Assembly: GCA_050084985.1 (NCBI GenBank)
Contig: JBITNC010000001.1
Coordinates: 196,974,001 to 197,038,000 of the forward strand
Direction of reading: 5' to 3'
DNA: 64,000 nucleotides
DNA from: Nageia nagi
Lineage: Eukaryota > Pinophyta
Below are positions 44,295 through 56,989 of the stretch, one piece after another (the first letter of the stretch is position 1; each line of letters starts with the position of its first letter). The notes under the pieces are model-generated. The model had not been told where the DNA came from. It ran no database searches and saw only the letters and a program-made list of their open reading frames with translations. The position numbers and the translations under genes were made by a program.

Positions 44295-45063
44295 CTATTA
44301 TCGTTGCTAGGAGAAGATCCAGATGTCAAGACTTGGTCATGTCTATGGTCACCATGTTGTGCATTTATGGCTATGATAGGATGGCATCTATATTTTCTTG
44401 TATTAACATGAGCAGGTTGAAACTCAAGAATTGACCAACATGGGACATAAGCATCATGGTAGAACCAGTCATGAATATTCTTTCTTGAAAAAGTAATATC
44501 CCATCTGATTATTGTCTTGGCATAGGTTTATGTTCTCAAAATTCTTGTAGGACCAATCCAAGACTGTTTAAATTCAATACTATTATGAACTTCCCAAGAA
44601 ATATGATTTTCAACAAAGAATAAAAAATATCATCTTGGGTGAATTCATGGTTACGTCCATCTTCAGCATAGATTTTGTTATCCCACGTGATTCTGGTGGG
44701 CATCCATGTTGCTAACCAATGAGTATATCCAATTGTGAACACATTGGGATCTCTAGGGAATCCTAACGTAGCTAGAGTAGAATGTTGGAACTGGACTCTA
44801 TGACATACATCATAAAACTAAAAAGATTGATGATCTCTCGTGTTTGCTCTTGGATCCCAAAATCTCCAAAATAATTTATAAACATGATCTAAGGCCCTCT
44901 GAGTTATGAAATATTCTCCATGACACAAAGTAACTAAATATACTTTGAACCTCGTTCTTCAGCACATATGAAAGGCATCAAAAAGGGAATATTGGGATAT
45001 AATCGTCTTGTGTGTCTTTTGAGTTTTATACTTACCATCTCTCTTCTTATCTTCTATAGCTAA

Positions 45064-45552
45064 TGTTAGAATTTGTAATGAAATATTGTGAATATCTAAA
45101 CTCCTTGTAAATTCAATTAATCACTTAAAGGTATGTAGATACCTTAAGTGATTAATAGAATTCTTTAATATGTAGACTTTGACTTTACCAAAGTGGGTAG
45201 TTGGTAGGTTGAAGTTTGGTGATAAATTTAATGTAACCCTAACCTTACCCTTGGGTTAAAGGAAGGTTAGGGAGGTACTCTCAACCTATAAATAGAGGGC
45301 CTCTCCTCATGTAAACATATCTAAGTTTTGAGTAAGATTACTCTACTTGGTTGTGTAGGAGAGAGCTAGAGAATAGTTGTAAGAGAGACATAGATTTGAG
45401 AATAAGAGAACTAGTTGTGGATGTACTCCCAAGGAGGGAGGAACCACATTATATTGATGTGTTATCTTGAGTGATTGTGTTATCTTGTGTACACTTGAGT
45501 TTCCTAGTCTAAGGTCCTAAAGGATTTGTTTAGATCTAGTTCAAATCCTTCA
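45064..45552 (+). repeat. Solo copia-type LTR with perfect 5-bp target duplication
   Basis: It runs from TGTTAGAATTTGTAATG to CAAATCCTTCA and is flanked by GCTAA at 45059-45063 and 45553-45557. TATA box CTATAAATAGAGG at 45286-45298; U3 inverted repeat CACTTAAAGGTATG...GATACCTTAAGTG; U5 block CTCCCAAGGAGGGAGGAACC. It sits inside L1-B. Confidence 0.93.
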
Positions 45553-45913
45553 GCTAATAATCAATTTCTATATATAGTGCCTTATTTATATACCAATCTT
45601 TATTGTTGTTGATCCTTTTGATGTAGTCACAAGCTCTCAATCCTTGATGATTCATTTCCCATCTAGCTCCTATTCGGATATCTAGATAAGATAACAATGG
45701 TTTTTCCTAAGCCATTAATCCTCCCAAAAGAAGACTCTTTCTCCATTTTCAATGCTTCATAGAGTATTTTGAACAAGGATATTTATGATTGATGTAGGTC
45801 CCTTCCAAAAAGCCGACCCAGTGTGTCAATGTTCTATGAAAAATGATTTGATTATTCTAAATATTTAGCCTTGCAAGTATATATCTATTCAACGTTAGTT
45901 TTATCATAGTTTT

Positions 45914-46409
45914 TGTTGGAATGTATAATGCATTATTGTAAAGGTTTTGTAATAATCTTCTATGTAAGTTCACTAATACTTAAGGGTATTATTTGATACC
46001 TTAAGTATTTAAGTGAATATGATAATAACTTGTCTTACACTCTATGTCATGAGCATGCCTCTTGGGTAAAAGGATGTGCATGTTATGCTTTTGTACATTG
46101 GATAAAAGGGTAATACAAAGAGGAATTTTGGCCTATAAATAGAAGGCTCCCTCTTTGTGATCACATACCAATTTGTGGAGTAAAGTTATGCTATAGGATA
46201 GTGTTTAGGAGAAAAGTTTAGAAGGATTGTAGGAGTTCATATTAGTGAATGAAATGAGATCTAGTTAGTGGATGTACTCCTAGTTGGAGGAACCACTGAC
46301 ATCTTATGTTATGTTGTGAGTTTGCTTTATGAGCTATTTAGATGTGTTTGTGAGCTTTCAAGAGATCTTGGTTGTTTAGAGTTGTTCATGTTATAGTTCA
46401 ATTCTCTCA
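45914..46409 (+). repeat. 5' LTR of the full-length copia
   Basis: TGTTGGAATGTATAATGCAT to CAATTCTCTCA. TATA box CCTATAAATAGAAGG (about 46132). U3 inverted repeat ACTTAAGGGTAT...GATACCTTAAGT (45980-46008). Confidence 0.93.
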
Positions 46410-46411
46410 TT

Positions 46412-46423
46412 TGGTATCAAAAC
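46412..46423 (+). other. Copia primer-binding site
   Basis: TGGTATCAAAAC, two bases after the 5' LTR, close to the usual copia TGGTATCAGAGC that pairs with initiator Met tRNA. Confidence 0.8.
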
Positions 46424-47077
46424 TCTTTAGAGGTTCCTCTTCACATCTTTGGTGTTGAAGCTCTTCATATTCAACTTGGAGTTCCTTATTTTTTATTCTT
46501 CACTCCATTATAAGGTAAAAGTGCTTCAAAGGTATAACCTTCATCTTATCTCTATCTTAAATTACTAACATTTTTTTGTTAATGTTAGTCATTTTTTTAT
46601 GACAAAATATGCTTAAAATAGCAATTTTTTTTTATAATTTCATATAATATACTAACATGTCTTATTATTAGTTATAATTTTTTAAAGTTGCTATAATTTT
46701 GCATATCTCTAATTTTTTTTATGGTTTTACTATATATATATTCTCCTTCAAAAATCACATGCAAAATTCTAATAAAAAGTCATATTTTTTTGTGCCTACC
46801 TTAGTTCTTCTATCAAAAATAGTTGTATTCTACAAGTTTTGTTTACAAATTATTTTTTGATACTAACAAAAAGAAAGGTAATCACATTTTACTACATTTT
46901 TTTTACAATAATTTGCATTTCAATATAAAAGGGGAGGAAATCTAGTGTTGTGCTATAAAAATAATAATAACATTTTTTTAATATATTTGAAAACAAGGAT
47001 AAAAGAGGAGAATGAGAAATATTAATTTTTTTTTGGAAATATAAAAATTCATAAATTGTGGGAGATGGGAGCTTCCA

Positions 47078-47139
<62 letters not shown>

Positions 47140-49080
47140 TATTTTGAGGCTTGGGAGAGATGCCTACACAGGGCGACAAAACCCCAACCCACTTTGTGGC
47201 CTCCACCGTCTTGCGGCCTCCATTGCCCTTTGCAGCCATCACCCTACAGCTACCCCACCTATCGCCTGCTGTGGCCACCCGCATCACCTCCTGCCATAGC
47301 CCATAGCCACCCACTCCACGGCTTCCTCTGCATTGCCCCTCCGTAGCTTCCTCCACGTCACCCCCCCTGTCGGCCTTCCTGGCCATCGTCATCTGTAACC
47401 TTGCATTGCCCTTCGATGCTTTTCGCCATGCATACTCAGAGTCCTCCCTCATCCATTTTACTCCATGCTATAATTTTTTGTTGTTATTCAAAAGAGGGGT
47501 ACTCACTTTATTTATTATTTATCTTGATCTCCCTTTCCAATTTTTTTTTTTAAAAAGGACCTAATAGTTGTTGGGCATTTAATTTTTCTTTACTTGCAAG
47601 TTTTCTTCCTTAGGAGTATTAATTGATTATAAATGTATACTTTTTGCTTTCTTACAAGCCTTTTTTACTAAATGCATTTAGAATCTCTCACACTCCACCC
47701 TTAAAGATTTGCAATGATGATGCTTTAGAGCATGTAGATCGTCAAACATATATCATTACTTTTTAAATGCTATCTTACTTTTTAGAAAAATGTAGCAAAT
47801 AAAGGCATTTTTTTGGAATATAATTTTAATTTGCTTTAATAAATACTTCTAAGTATGACAATTTACTTAGGCAAAATGATCAATATTAGTAAATTTGATA
47901 CTTTTAAAGGTTTTTTTTTTTTTTCCCTAAGGAGAGGTATACCATTTGATTAGCAATATTTTAGGTAAAAGGGAAATTGCTTTATATATTAGAATGGTTA
48001 CATACATAGAAGCTATTTTTTTATACAAGTGTCTTTTTAACTACTAAGTTAAAATTGTAAGTTATATTTAGGGATAGAACTTTAAGTAAAAAAAAAAGGG
48101 GAATTTATACTTTTTCTTTTTATATAGCATGTTAGATAAAATATTGCATGTTTTAGAACTTAAATTTTTATAGTGCATGCTTATGATTAGTACATATTCC
48201 TAGTACTTAAGTTTTTAAGTTATAATGCAATTTACTTTCTTATGCAAAATGAATTTGTGTAAAATTAGGAATGATGTAAAAATATCCTTTAGAGATTGGT
48301 AAACAAAATCCATTAGACATTTAAGTTTTAAATCTTGAATAAATGATGTTTTTACTCATGCTCTTTTACTTCATATTTCATATTTTGATTTATTTGCTTT
48401 TGCAATAAAAAATGCAAACATTGACCTGAGCACTCCCTTAAAATGAACACATCCGTACGTACATTTCGTAACATGACTTGTTTGGAGAGCCATGAGGTGA
48501 GGACAGATGAACTGGAGCCTTTAAGTTTGACGATCCAAATGGTGAAAAATTCATACTTCTCAATTGCCCTTAAATCTTCTGTTGATCTGGACATAATTTC
48601 AATAGGTGGACAAGCATGTGTGTAGTGATACCACATGTCTGCATGTCCATTTAAAGATTATCTTGATAACCTAGGAGGATAACTTAAAACCTAATTAAAA
48701 TTAATAATTTGATCGATCCAATATACGTCATAACCTTGAAAAATAGTAGGTATTTTTTCTTGTGAGAGTATAATACTGATCAAGATGAACTGGTTAAAGA
48801 TTCGTAGTACTTGGGCTCTTCTTATGTAGGCATCCAAGTAAAAGCCTAATTTCTTAGATAAGAAAACAAACCTCAACAATGTCACTTTACATCTATGGTT
48901 TTTGAGATGAGAAATGTATTTGGATACATGGATTATTATTTGAGTTGTAAAATATTTGCACTAGTGAATCAAATCATGTCTTAGATAATTAAATGAAATA
49001 TGTATTATTTACTTATTTAAAATTTAAATATATAATATTATTTATTGAATCACATGTTTATTATTTCATATTCTTGTGTA
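46424..49080 (+). other. Long leader of the copia element (2.7 kb)
   Basis: No sense-strand coding sequence. It holds a GC-rich block (47150-47460) unlike its surroundings, a TA repeat, and a block near 48430-48660 that is well conserved in the intron 4 copy (30270-30480 there, opposite strand). Confidence 0.7.
47082..47136. repeat. (AT)27 microsatellite
   Basis: An uninterrupted alternating run of 55 bp inside the copia leader. Confidence 0.95.
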
Positions 49081-50340
49081 GCAAATGAGAGACTCTTTTT
49101 TATCCAAACATATTCTTGATGGTTCTAACTTTAGGATTTGGAAACCATAGATGAGAATTGAATTGCAGATAAGAAAGCTTTGGCAAATAGTGAATGAAAA
49201 TATTGTACCTCCTACAAATGAAAAGGCACTAGAGGCTTACAACACACAAAGAATGAGTTGGCAACTTCTATGATCTTTCATGTAATTTCAAATGATGTGC
49301 TCCTAATGATTTCCTCTTCAACCTTGGTAAAAGAAGTTTGAGATAAGCTTAAGCAAATCTACTTTGGTTCAAAATTTTTAAGAAAGTTTACTATTCTTCA
49401 AAAGTTGCTTCAATCTCGTAAAAGGAAAGATAAAAATATGGTTATCTACTTGAATAAAATCATTGACATAAGAACCTAACTTGTTACTTGTAAGTGAAAT
49501 TGGATCAACGATGAGTTCATAGTCTTCATCATTCTTCAAAACCTTTATTCAAAATTTGAAAAATTTATTATGGTTGTGGATACAAGGCTTGATGATGAAG
49601 AAGTTTTCTCCCTTGAGAATCTTTTTAGGTTCCTTTTAAAGCATAAGAAAACCTTTAACAAAAATATGTTGATTTTTTCTTTTAAAGATAATAACGTTGC
49701 TCTTGGAGCAACCAAAATTCTTTTCAAGAGGAAGTTCAACCATAAAAAAAAATCTTATTCTTCTTCCTTCAAAAGGTTTAAAAAAAGAGGTAATGGCTAC
49801 AACACCAGGAATAATGGCAACAACGGCATCAACAGGAATAACAACAATAATAGTAAGAATAATGGCAACAATATCCACTTCAAACAAAGAGATGGAAAAG
49901 AAAAAATAAATAATTTCTACCTTAAAAAAAAGTTTGATGGTAATTGTAACTATTGTGGCATCCAAGGTCACAAAAAAGTTGATTACTACCAAAAAAAGAG
50001 AGAAAAAGAATAAAGGTAATGGACATGTAAAAAACTTCAAAGAAAAGAAGAATATTCATGTTGATTTTGCTACAATGTTCTACTCCATGTCTCGCTCTTT
50101 TTCATTTGATTGGATTGTTGACTCAATCGCACTAATCATCTATGATTTGAGAAAGAAAAGTTTAAGAACTTTTACAAGTATAGAAAAGATGCAATTATGA
50201 TAGGTGGTAACTCTACCTTTAAATTTCGAGAAATTGAAAGTGTTTTGATTCACAGGAAGGTTCTTGATAATGTTCTCTATGTTCTTAAGCTTAAGATGAA
50301 CTTTCTTTTTATGATTCAAGTTGCTAAAAAATGCTACTTT
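49081..50340 (+). pseudogene. Copia gag and protease start, broken
   Basis: It parallels the intron 4 gag: SKHILDGSNFRIWKP, stop, then ELQIRKLWQIVNENIVPPTN EK (space added), later VVDTRLDDEEVFSLENL (49570-49620) and a Lys/Asn-rich linker. The zinc knuckle at 49945-49986 reads CNYCGIQGHKKVDY: the last Cys is now Tyr, so the CCHC site is destroyed. Protease starts FDWIVDS near 50110 but a shift follows at once. Several stops and frameshifts. Confidence 0.85.
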
Positions 50341-50399
50341 TATATGTTCAACTATTAATCCTGATGCATTAGAAAAGGACTTGCCATGTTGGTTAAAGA

Positions 50400-53040
50400 A
50401 TTAGTGAAGGATGATCTCTACATTATGGATCAAGTTCTATCAAAGATGTATCTTGCTACAAGTGTTATTCTAAAGGTAATCTTTGGCACCAACATTTAAG
50501 AAATCTTAACCATAAGAGTATTCAAGTCATGAAATTTTAAAAACTTATGGAAAGTTTACCTTTAATTTCTCTTTCATTGGTCTATGCGAGAAGTGTATTC
50601 TTAACAATATGCATAGATAAAAGTTCGAAAAAGATAAAGTAACAAAAGCATCTCAACCTCTTCAACTTGTGCATTGAAATTTGATGGGTCCATTTCAGAC
50701 TAAGTCACTTAGAGGAGCATCTTACGTCTTGACCTTCATTAATGACTTTAGTAGAATGACCTTTGGGTATTTACTTGAGCACAAAAATCAAACCTTTGAG
50801 AGTTTTAAGATTTTTAAAGCTTTAGTTGAAAATCAAACTAACTTTAAAATCAAGATATTGAAATTAGATAATAGAAAAAATATAATAATAATGAGTTCAT
50901 ATCTATTGCGCTAAGTATGAAATTAAGAGGTAATTTACAATTTCTTACACTCAAAAAAATGGTGTTGTTGAAAAAATAATAATAATTATGAAAATGGTTA
51001 GATGCATGTTGAGTAATCTACCTAATTTCTTATGGGGTGAAGCTATGAGCATTTCTATTTACACCTTGATTAGGTGTCTCACAAAAGTTGTTTAGGGTAA
51101 AATTCTTTTTGAGGCATGGTTAAGAAGAAAACCTAACATTTCACACCTTAGGGTGTTTGGTTGTGAAGCATTCTTCTATATTATCTCTGAAAAAAAGAAG
51201 AAGTTAAATAAAAGAGCTAAAAAATACATCTTTGTGAGTTATGGCAGTTAGCATAGAGACTATAGGCTCTACTCTCCATCCTAAAAAGCTATGTTTATTT
51301 CAAAGGATGTAAAGTTCAATGAACTTAAAAAATCTACTTCTAATGAGGATGTTGATGATCCAGAGGACTCTTCAGTTGCAACTAGCTAGTTAGATATTGA
51401 TGTAGATAAGTCATCTCAGGAATAAAACTCTTCAACTCAAAGGGTAATAAGGAGCATGACCTTGAACAAATTCTTATTTTTCAAGATTAACAATAAGAAT
51501 AAGCTTTCAACTTTCAAATAAGCTTCTAAGCACAAGTGTTGGATGGAAGCTATGAAAGTGGAGTATGAGATGCTTATAAAAAATGAAACTTGATACTTGG
51601 TTTCTCATCCCAATAAGAAGAATATGATTGGCAATAAATGGATCTACAAGGTCAAGTTCAATTTAGTTAGAGATATTAAGAAATACAAGGTAAGGTTAGT
51701 AGCCAAAGGTTTTACTTAGAAATAAGGTGTAGATTATGAGAAAACCTTTGCTCCCATGAAAAAGATGCCTACTGTGAGAATTATCCTTGCTCTTTCTGTA
51801 GCTTAAAGATAGAAAGTTTTTCAATTTAACATCAAAAGTGCATTTCTCAATAGTAAATTAGATGTGAAAATCTTCATGAATCAACCAAAAGGGTTCATTA
51901 TGAAAGGTAAAGAGTCCTTTGTGTGCAAGCTAAAGAAGTCATTATATAGATTTAAGCAAGCACCTAGAGCCTGGTACAAGAAGATTTTAAAATTTTTTAT
52001 AGATATTAATTTCTCCAAGTGTTTTTTTGACTTCGATATTTATGTGCTCAATCAAGAAAAAGATGTGGTCTTAATTATCCTTTATGTGGATGATCTTTTG
52101 ATAATTAGAAATAATAAAGAAATCATTCAAGAGTGCATATCTAAACTTAAGGTAACATTTGAAATGATTGATTTTGGTCTCTTGCACTCCTATCTTGAAA
52201 TGCAAGTGTATCAATACAAAAATTGTACTTATCTCAATCAATCTAAGTATATATTAAAAATCTTATAGAAGTTTAGAATGGAGAAGTGTAGATATGCTAC
52301 GATCCAAGTTTCTTCTGGAATCATTATTTCTTTGAGCTTCAACTCTTAGTTAGCTTATGCTACAACTTATAGGTAATTAATTGGTAGTTTTCTGTGTTTG
52401 ACCATTTTCAAGCTAGATGTTCTTTTTGCAATGAATTTGATGTCATGATTTATGCAAAAACCATTTGTTGAGCACTTCAATGCTATTAAACAAATGTTGA
52501 GGTATGTTTCAAGGAATAAGGATCTTGCTCTCAAGTATTGTAAGTTACCTTCATTTGTTCTCTTTGGATTCTCAAATTCTGACTATGGGGGAGATAGAGA
52601 TGATAGAAAATTAACCTTTGCATATGTGTTTAACATTGGTTCAGATGTCTTAGGCTTTCAAGAAGTAAACTATTATTTCTCTTTCCACCATAGAAGTTGA
52701 ATACCATGCCATGTTTGTTGCATCCTAAGAAGCTATTTAGCTAAGGTATATTTTGAAAGAAATTAGATATGAGCAAAGTGGCTCATCTTTGATTTCTTCA
52801 AATAATCAGTCAACTATTTCTTTGGCTAAGAATCTTGTGTTCCATTAGAGAACAAAATATATGAAAATCCATACCCATTTTATCAAAGAGAAGCTTCTTG
52901 ATGGCATCATACACCTAGAGTATTATCCATCCACCTTGAACTTTATCTATTTATTCACCAAGCCCCTCTCAAAAGCTCAATTATGAAATCTTAAGCATGC
53001 TATCAAGTTGGTGAAGTTACCCTCAAGGAGAAGTGAAGTT
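50400..53040 (+). pseudogene. Copia integrase, reverse transcriptase and RNase H, broken
   Basis: Integrase: FQTKSLRGASYVLTFINDFS RMTFGYL (space added, 50690-50780), KILKLDNRKNIII (catalytic RSDNGGE region worn), MVRCMLSNLPNFLWGEA-like stretch near 51000. RT: KWIYKVKFN (about 51640), FNIKSAFLNSKLDVKIFMNQ PKGF (space added, 51830-51900), CKLKKSLYRFKQAPRAWYKK, and YVDDLLIIR with the catalytic YVDD at 52083-52094. RNase H: AIKQMLRYVSRNKDLALKY (52485-52545), GFSNSDYGGDRDDRKLTFAY and IHTHFIKEKLLDGIIHLEYY (52860-52925). In-frame stops and shifts occur in every domain. Confidence 0.88.
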
Positions 53041-53744
53041 TGAATTCCAATGTTGAATTCATGTTTATGATGATAACTTCAACCCTAGGAGGATTTTATG
53101 CTGTATAGTGTTGATTTTGTTATGCACCTTCATGGTAAGTTTACTCTGCATGAGAAACTTGTACAAATATTTTAGAGTAAAAATATTGGCCAATTTAGCA
53201 TTATTCAGTTATCCATGTGTGATGAACTTTTATGTGTCTTTTGGCACTGTTTATTTATCCATATGTGAGGAACTCGTATGTGCATGCTCTATTTTGTAAT
53301 GATAATCAATACATTTTTTATATACAATAGGTGATTACGAGTTTTAGCTTGGCATCTTCGTGATGAATTATAATGCACCATTGATCAGTTCATGATGGCA
53401 TTTGAGTGATTCATCTATCCTAGTTGGTATGAATATATTGCATCTAACTGATCTTATTATTTGAACTGTTTATGACTTGCAAGTTCCTTTGAAATTGTAG
53501 GTTACTTACTTTGGGTATGTAGACTCTTGAAAACTCTTCATGACTTCCAGTTGGATGACTACTTTATGTATATTAAAATCAGTTATGGTTAATGATTGTA
53601 TTTAGTAAAGTATTGAGTCTCAAACTAGATCTTTCTTACTTCAAAAATATGTAAAAAGTTCTCATTTTCGATTGTATCTATTTGAAGGAGAACTCTTTTA
53701 CTTTTTTTTCTTCTCTTTTATTCACTCTATCCCAATATTGCATT

Positions 53745-53753
53745 AAAGGGGAG
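53745..53753 (+). other. Copia polypurine tract
   Basis: AAAGGGGAG directly before the 3' LTR; the plus-strand primer site. Confidence 0.8.
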
Positions 53754-54247
53754 TGTTAGAATGTATAATGCATTATTGTAAAATTTTTATAATAATCTTC
53801 TATGTTCACTAATACCTAAAGGTATCATTTGATACCTTAAGTATTTAAGTGAATATGATAATGTAACTTGTCCTACACTCCATGTCATGAGCATGCCCCT
53901 TGGGTAAAAGGATGTGCATGTCATGCTTTTGTACATTAGATAAAAGGATGATCCAAAAAAAAAATTTGGTCTATAAATAGAAAGTTCCCTCTTTGTGATT
54001 ACATACCAATTTGTAGAGTAAAGTTATGCTATAGGATAGTGTTTAGAAGAAAAATTTAGGAGGATTGTAGAAGTTCATATTGGTGAATGAAGTGAGATCT
54101 AGTTAGTGGATGTACTCCAAGTTGGAGGAACCACTTACATGTTGTGTTATATTGTGAGATTGCTTTATGAGTTATTTAGATGTGTTTGTGAGCTTTCAAG
54201 AGATCTTGGTTGTTTAGAGTTGTTCATGTTATATTTCAATTCTCTCA
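53754..54247 (+). repeat. 3' LTR of the full-length copia
   Basis: TGTTAGAATGTATAATGCAT to CAATTCTCTCA, colinear with the 5' LTR with scattered substitutions and small indels. TATA box CTATAAATAGAAAG (about 53971). Confidence 0.93.
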
Positions 54248-55992
54248 GTTTCCATGCTAATTTAGCTTGTAATGCTTTACTCAAGGTTTACATTTTCCTC
54301 AAACCTAAGCCCCTTACCTCCATGTTCTTATAAAATTTATCCAATGCTACTAGAGACCATTTGGGTTTTTCTTTTATTCCAAACCATAAAAATTTCCTAC
54401 AAGTATTATTAATAGTCTTAGCTACATTTATTGGAATTTTGAAGACCATAAAGCTATATATTGGTATCCTTTGTAAGGTTGTCTTAATTAGTTGTAGTTT
54501 ATTTGCATGACTAAGTAGAACTTATTTCCAACATGCAATTTTCTTTTTATTCTATGATTGATTCCCTCCCAAAACTTTCCTTTACCTTTCCTATAAATAG
54601 AGGCATTCAAAGATAAACTAAGGGAAGTGAACTTATCTCACATTAGCAATTTTCTCTTATCCTCTTCTAGGATTATTTAGGATTTATTTTATTTTTTATT
54701 TTTTGGGAAGTTGAATTTTTAGTGTGAGGCCCTTTCATATAGTTGTTAACACCTCCATAAATTGTTGAGCTTCTATAAGAGATGCCTTATCTATTCGTAT
54801 GGCATCATCAACAAATTAATGATGAGTTATGGCTTCTTAATTATTGATAGGTATCGTCCCTTTGATTTACCTCATTTTCCTTTTCATTGTTACTATTCTC
54901 CCTAGGGCTTCTACCATCATAATAAACAGAAAGAGGGAGATATTATCTTCTTGTCTAAGTCCCCTCTTGAAACCAATCACTTCACCATTAAGTAGGAGTG
55001 AGAAGGATGGCAAGGTGAAACAAGTTTAGATCCATTGGTCTCCATTTCTGTCCAAATCCCATTTGTTTAAGAATCAAGTCCAAAAAATTTCAATTGACTT
55101 GATCATAAGCTTTTTGCATATCTAGCTTTAGAAGCATAACCGTTTCTCCTCTTGTTTTAAGTGAGTGTAATGTCTCATGCATTATTATTATACCATCCAT
55201 TATCTATCTACTAGGAACAAAACCATCTTGCTCTTTATATATGAGTAGGGGTAGATAGACTTGTAATATTTTTGCCAATATTTTTGTTATTATTTTGTAG
55301 ATGATGTTACACAAGTTGATAGGTCTTACTTGCTTGAGTTCATTTGCACTTGGAATTTTAGGGATTAAAGTGAGAAAGTTAGTATTGCATGGCTTAAAGA
55401 GCTTATTTTTCCTAAAAAAAATTAGATATTATAACACAAATATCCTTCCCAACAATGTCCCAATAAAATTGAAAAAAACCTATTGGAAATTTGTCATGAC
55501 ATGGAGCTTTATCTCTATCCGTTCCAAATAAAGTTTTATGTATTTCCTTAGGGTATACTAGTCTCTCCAAGTTATTATTAATATCTTTATTCAAAACTTT
55601 AGGCATATTTTGGAGAATTTCTAGCATTGCACTAGAGTCCTCCTCTTAATCATTGGTTAACAAGTTTTGATTAACTAAACCCCTTCACCCTTAATCTCAT
55701 TTAGGTCTTCAATGATCAAACTATTACCCAATTTGATTTGTGAAATTATGTTGTAGCTTCTCTTGTTAAGAGAAATAATCTTGAAAAACTTAGTATTTTG
55801 ATCCCCTTCTCTAAGCCATGTTATTCTAGATTTTTTATGCCAATGGATCTCTTCCTAAGCTACAGTGTTGTAGTATTTAGTTAGTATTTCTTTCTCCCCC
55901 TTATCTAGATGAATTATTTTTTTCTATAAATTAATTTCTTCTTCAATTGTTTGTATTTTTTTAGCTCCATTTTTTATATTTCCACATCCTTG
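54248..55992 (-). pseudogene. L1-B ORF2 reverse transcriptase, broken
   Basis: In order on the - strand: EEIHWHKKSRITWLREGDQN TKFFK (space added, about 55790-55870); EIHKTLFGTDRDKAPCHDKF PIGFFQFYWDIVGKDI (space added, 55412-55627); VRPINLCNIIYKIITKILAK (55260-55335); QDGFVPS-QIMDGIIIMHET L; LLKLDMQKAYDQVNW (55080-55140, first catalytic Asp); the RT core near 54930-55040; HH-FVDDAIRIDKASL (54775-54830, the FxDD catalytic box intact); then FGIKEKPKWSLVALDKF...RGLGLRKM...ALQAKLAW (54260-54390). Stops and shifts occur. The copia at 45914-54247 separates this from the ORF2 C-terminus. Confidence 0.85.
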
Positions 55993-56747
55993 TGTTGACA
56001 TCTAAATTTGGTCCACCTAAGGTGTTCCCTGATTAGGCGTTATATTATGCTAATATTATGTCATTTCATTACATTAATATCATATTATATCATATATGCT
56101 ATGTTGTCCCACTTAAGACACCTCTCATGTAATGTTTCCTTTATTTGTGCAAGGTAACCCAACGTCGAAACTAACTTCTATGTGGAGGTACTCTTTCATA
56201 TTTAAAGGTAAGTATGATTACATAAAAAAGTATAAAGATTTCATATCGATAGTTAGAACCTACTTTTAGGTGTTTCTCAATGCTACCTATTGAGATTAGG
56301 ATCTCGTTATCACTTGAGCATATTTGTCACTCCATATTTCATAATTATATGTTTGAATATGTTGTGCATTGACTCTTGGTGGTGAACTCTATTGTCAAGA
56401 ACCCTAGCGTTCATGCTCCCATATGTATCTACACTGCTATTTCTAGACTTACAATCCACGCTAGCATGTGCACCTACATTGCCCTTCTTTTTGTTGTTGT
56501 TTGTGCATTTCACACATTAAGGTCATCTCTCTTCAACAAACTTAGTTTGCATATAATCAACTTCTCCTAGGTAAGGATTTATAGGTATGTAGATATCTCT
56601 TGACCTCTTTCTCATTAGTGCATTGATGTTATCTTGATCCAATAGTCTAAGTATTGTTTTATTCATTTCCATTTTGTTATATTTTAGATTATTGTTTTTA
56701 TGATTGAATGTGAATGTTTAGCATAATTTCTATCTAGTTTAATATTA
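55993..56747 (+). repeat. 5' LTR of the gag-only element
   Basis: TGTTGACATCTAAATTTGG to TTTAATATTA, followed by TGGTACCCACC, which may be the PBS. The end is TA and not the usual CA. Confidence 0.75.
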
Positions 56748-56989
56748 TGGTACCCACCTTTTACAACATATCAATATATTAATTAAGTTGGAAAGTGTTG
56801 CTTGAACCTACTATGAATTTTTATTGAAAAAAAGAAAGAAAAGAAATTAGGTTTTTCATTTTTAGGGTATTATATTTTATGTGGAATTTTTCATAAGAAG
56901 CCCTAGGTTTTGTTTGGTTTTTGTTTGTCTTAATTTTCTACAAAATTAGAAAACCCTATTGCTTTTAATTTGTTAAAATTGGAAGGTGT

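Larger units (their letters stand above)
45914..54247 (+). mobile_element. Full-length Ty1/copia retrotransposon (8.3 kb), inactive
   Basis: Two LTRs (45914-46409 and 53754-54247), PBS at 46412, polypurine tract at 53745-53753, and between them a long leader, gag, protease, integrase, RT and RNase H in copia order. It is flanked by GTTTT (45909-45913) and GTTTC (54248-54252), a 5-bp target duplication with one mismatch. It interrupts the ORF2 of L1-B. Pol and gag carry many stops. Confidence 0.93.

Noticed and set aside
46892-47452. A 186-codon open frame on the - strand (MREDSEYAWRKASKGNA...)
   Set aside because: It is antisense within the copia leader, and its C-terminal half is the translation of the TA microsatellite and A/T-rich sequence. 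No domain is visible. The GC-rich block gives open frames by composition.
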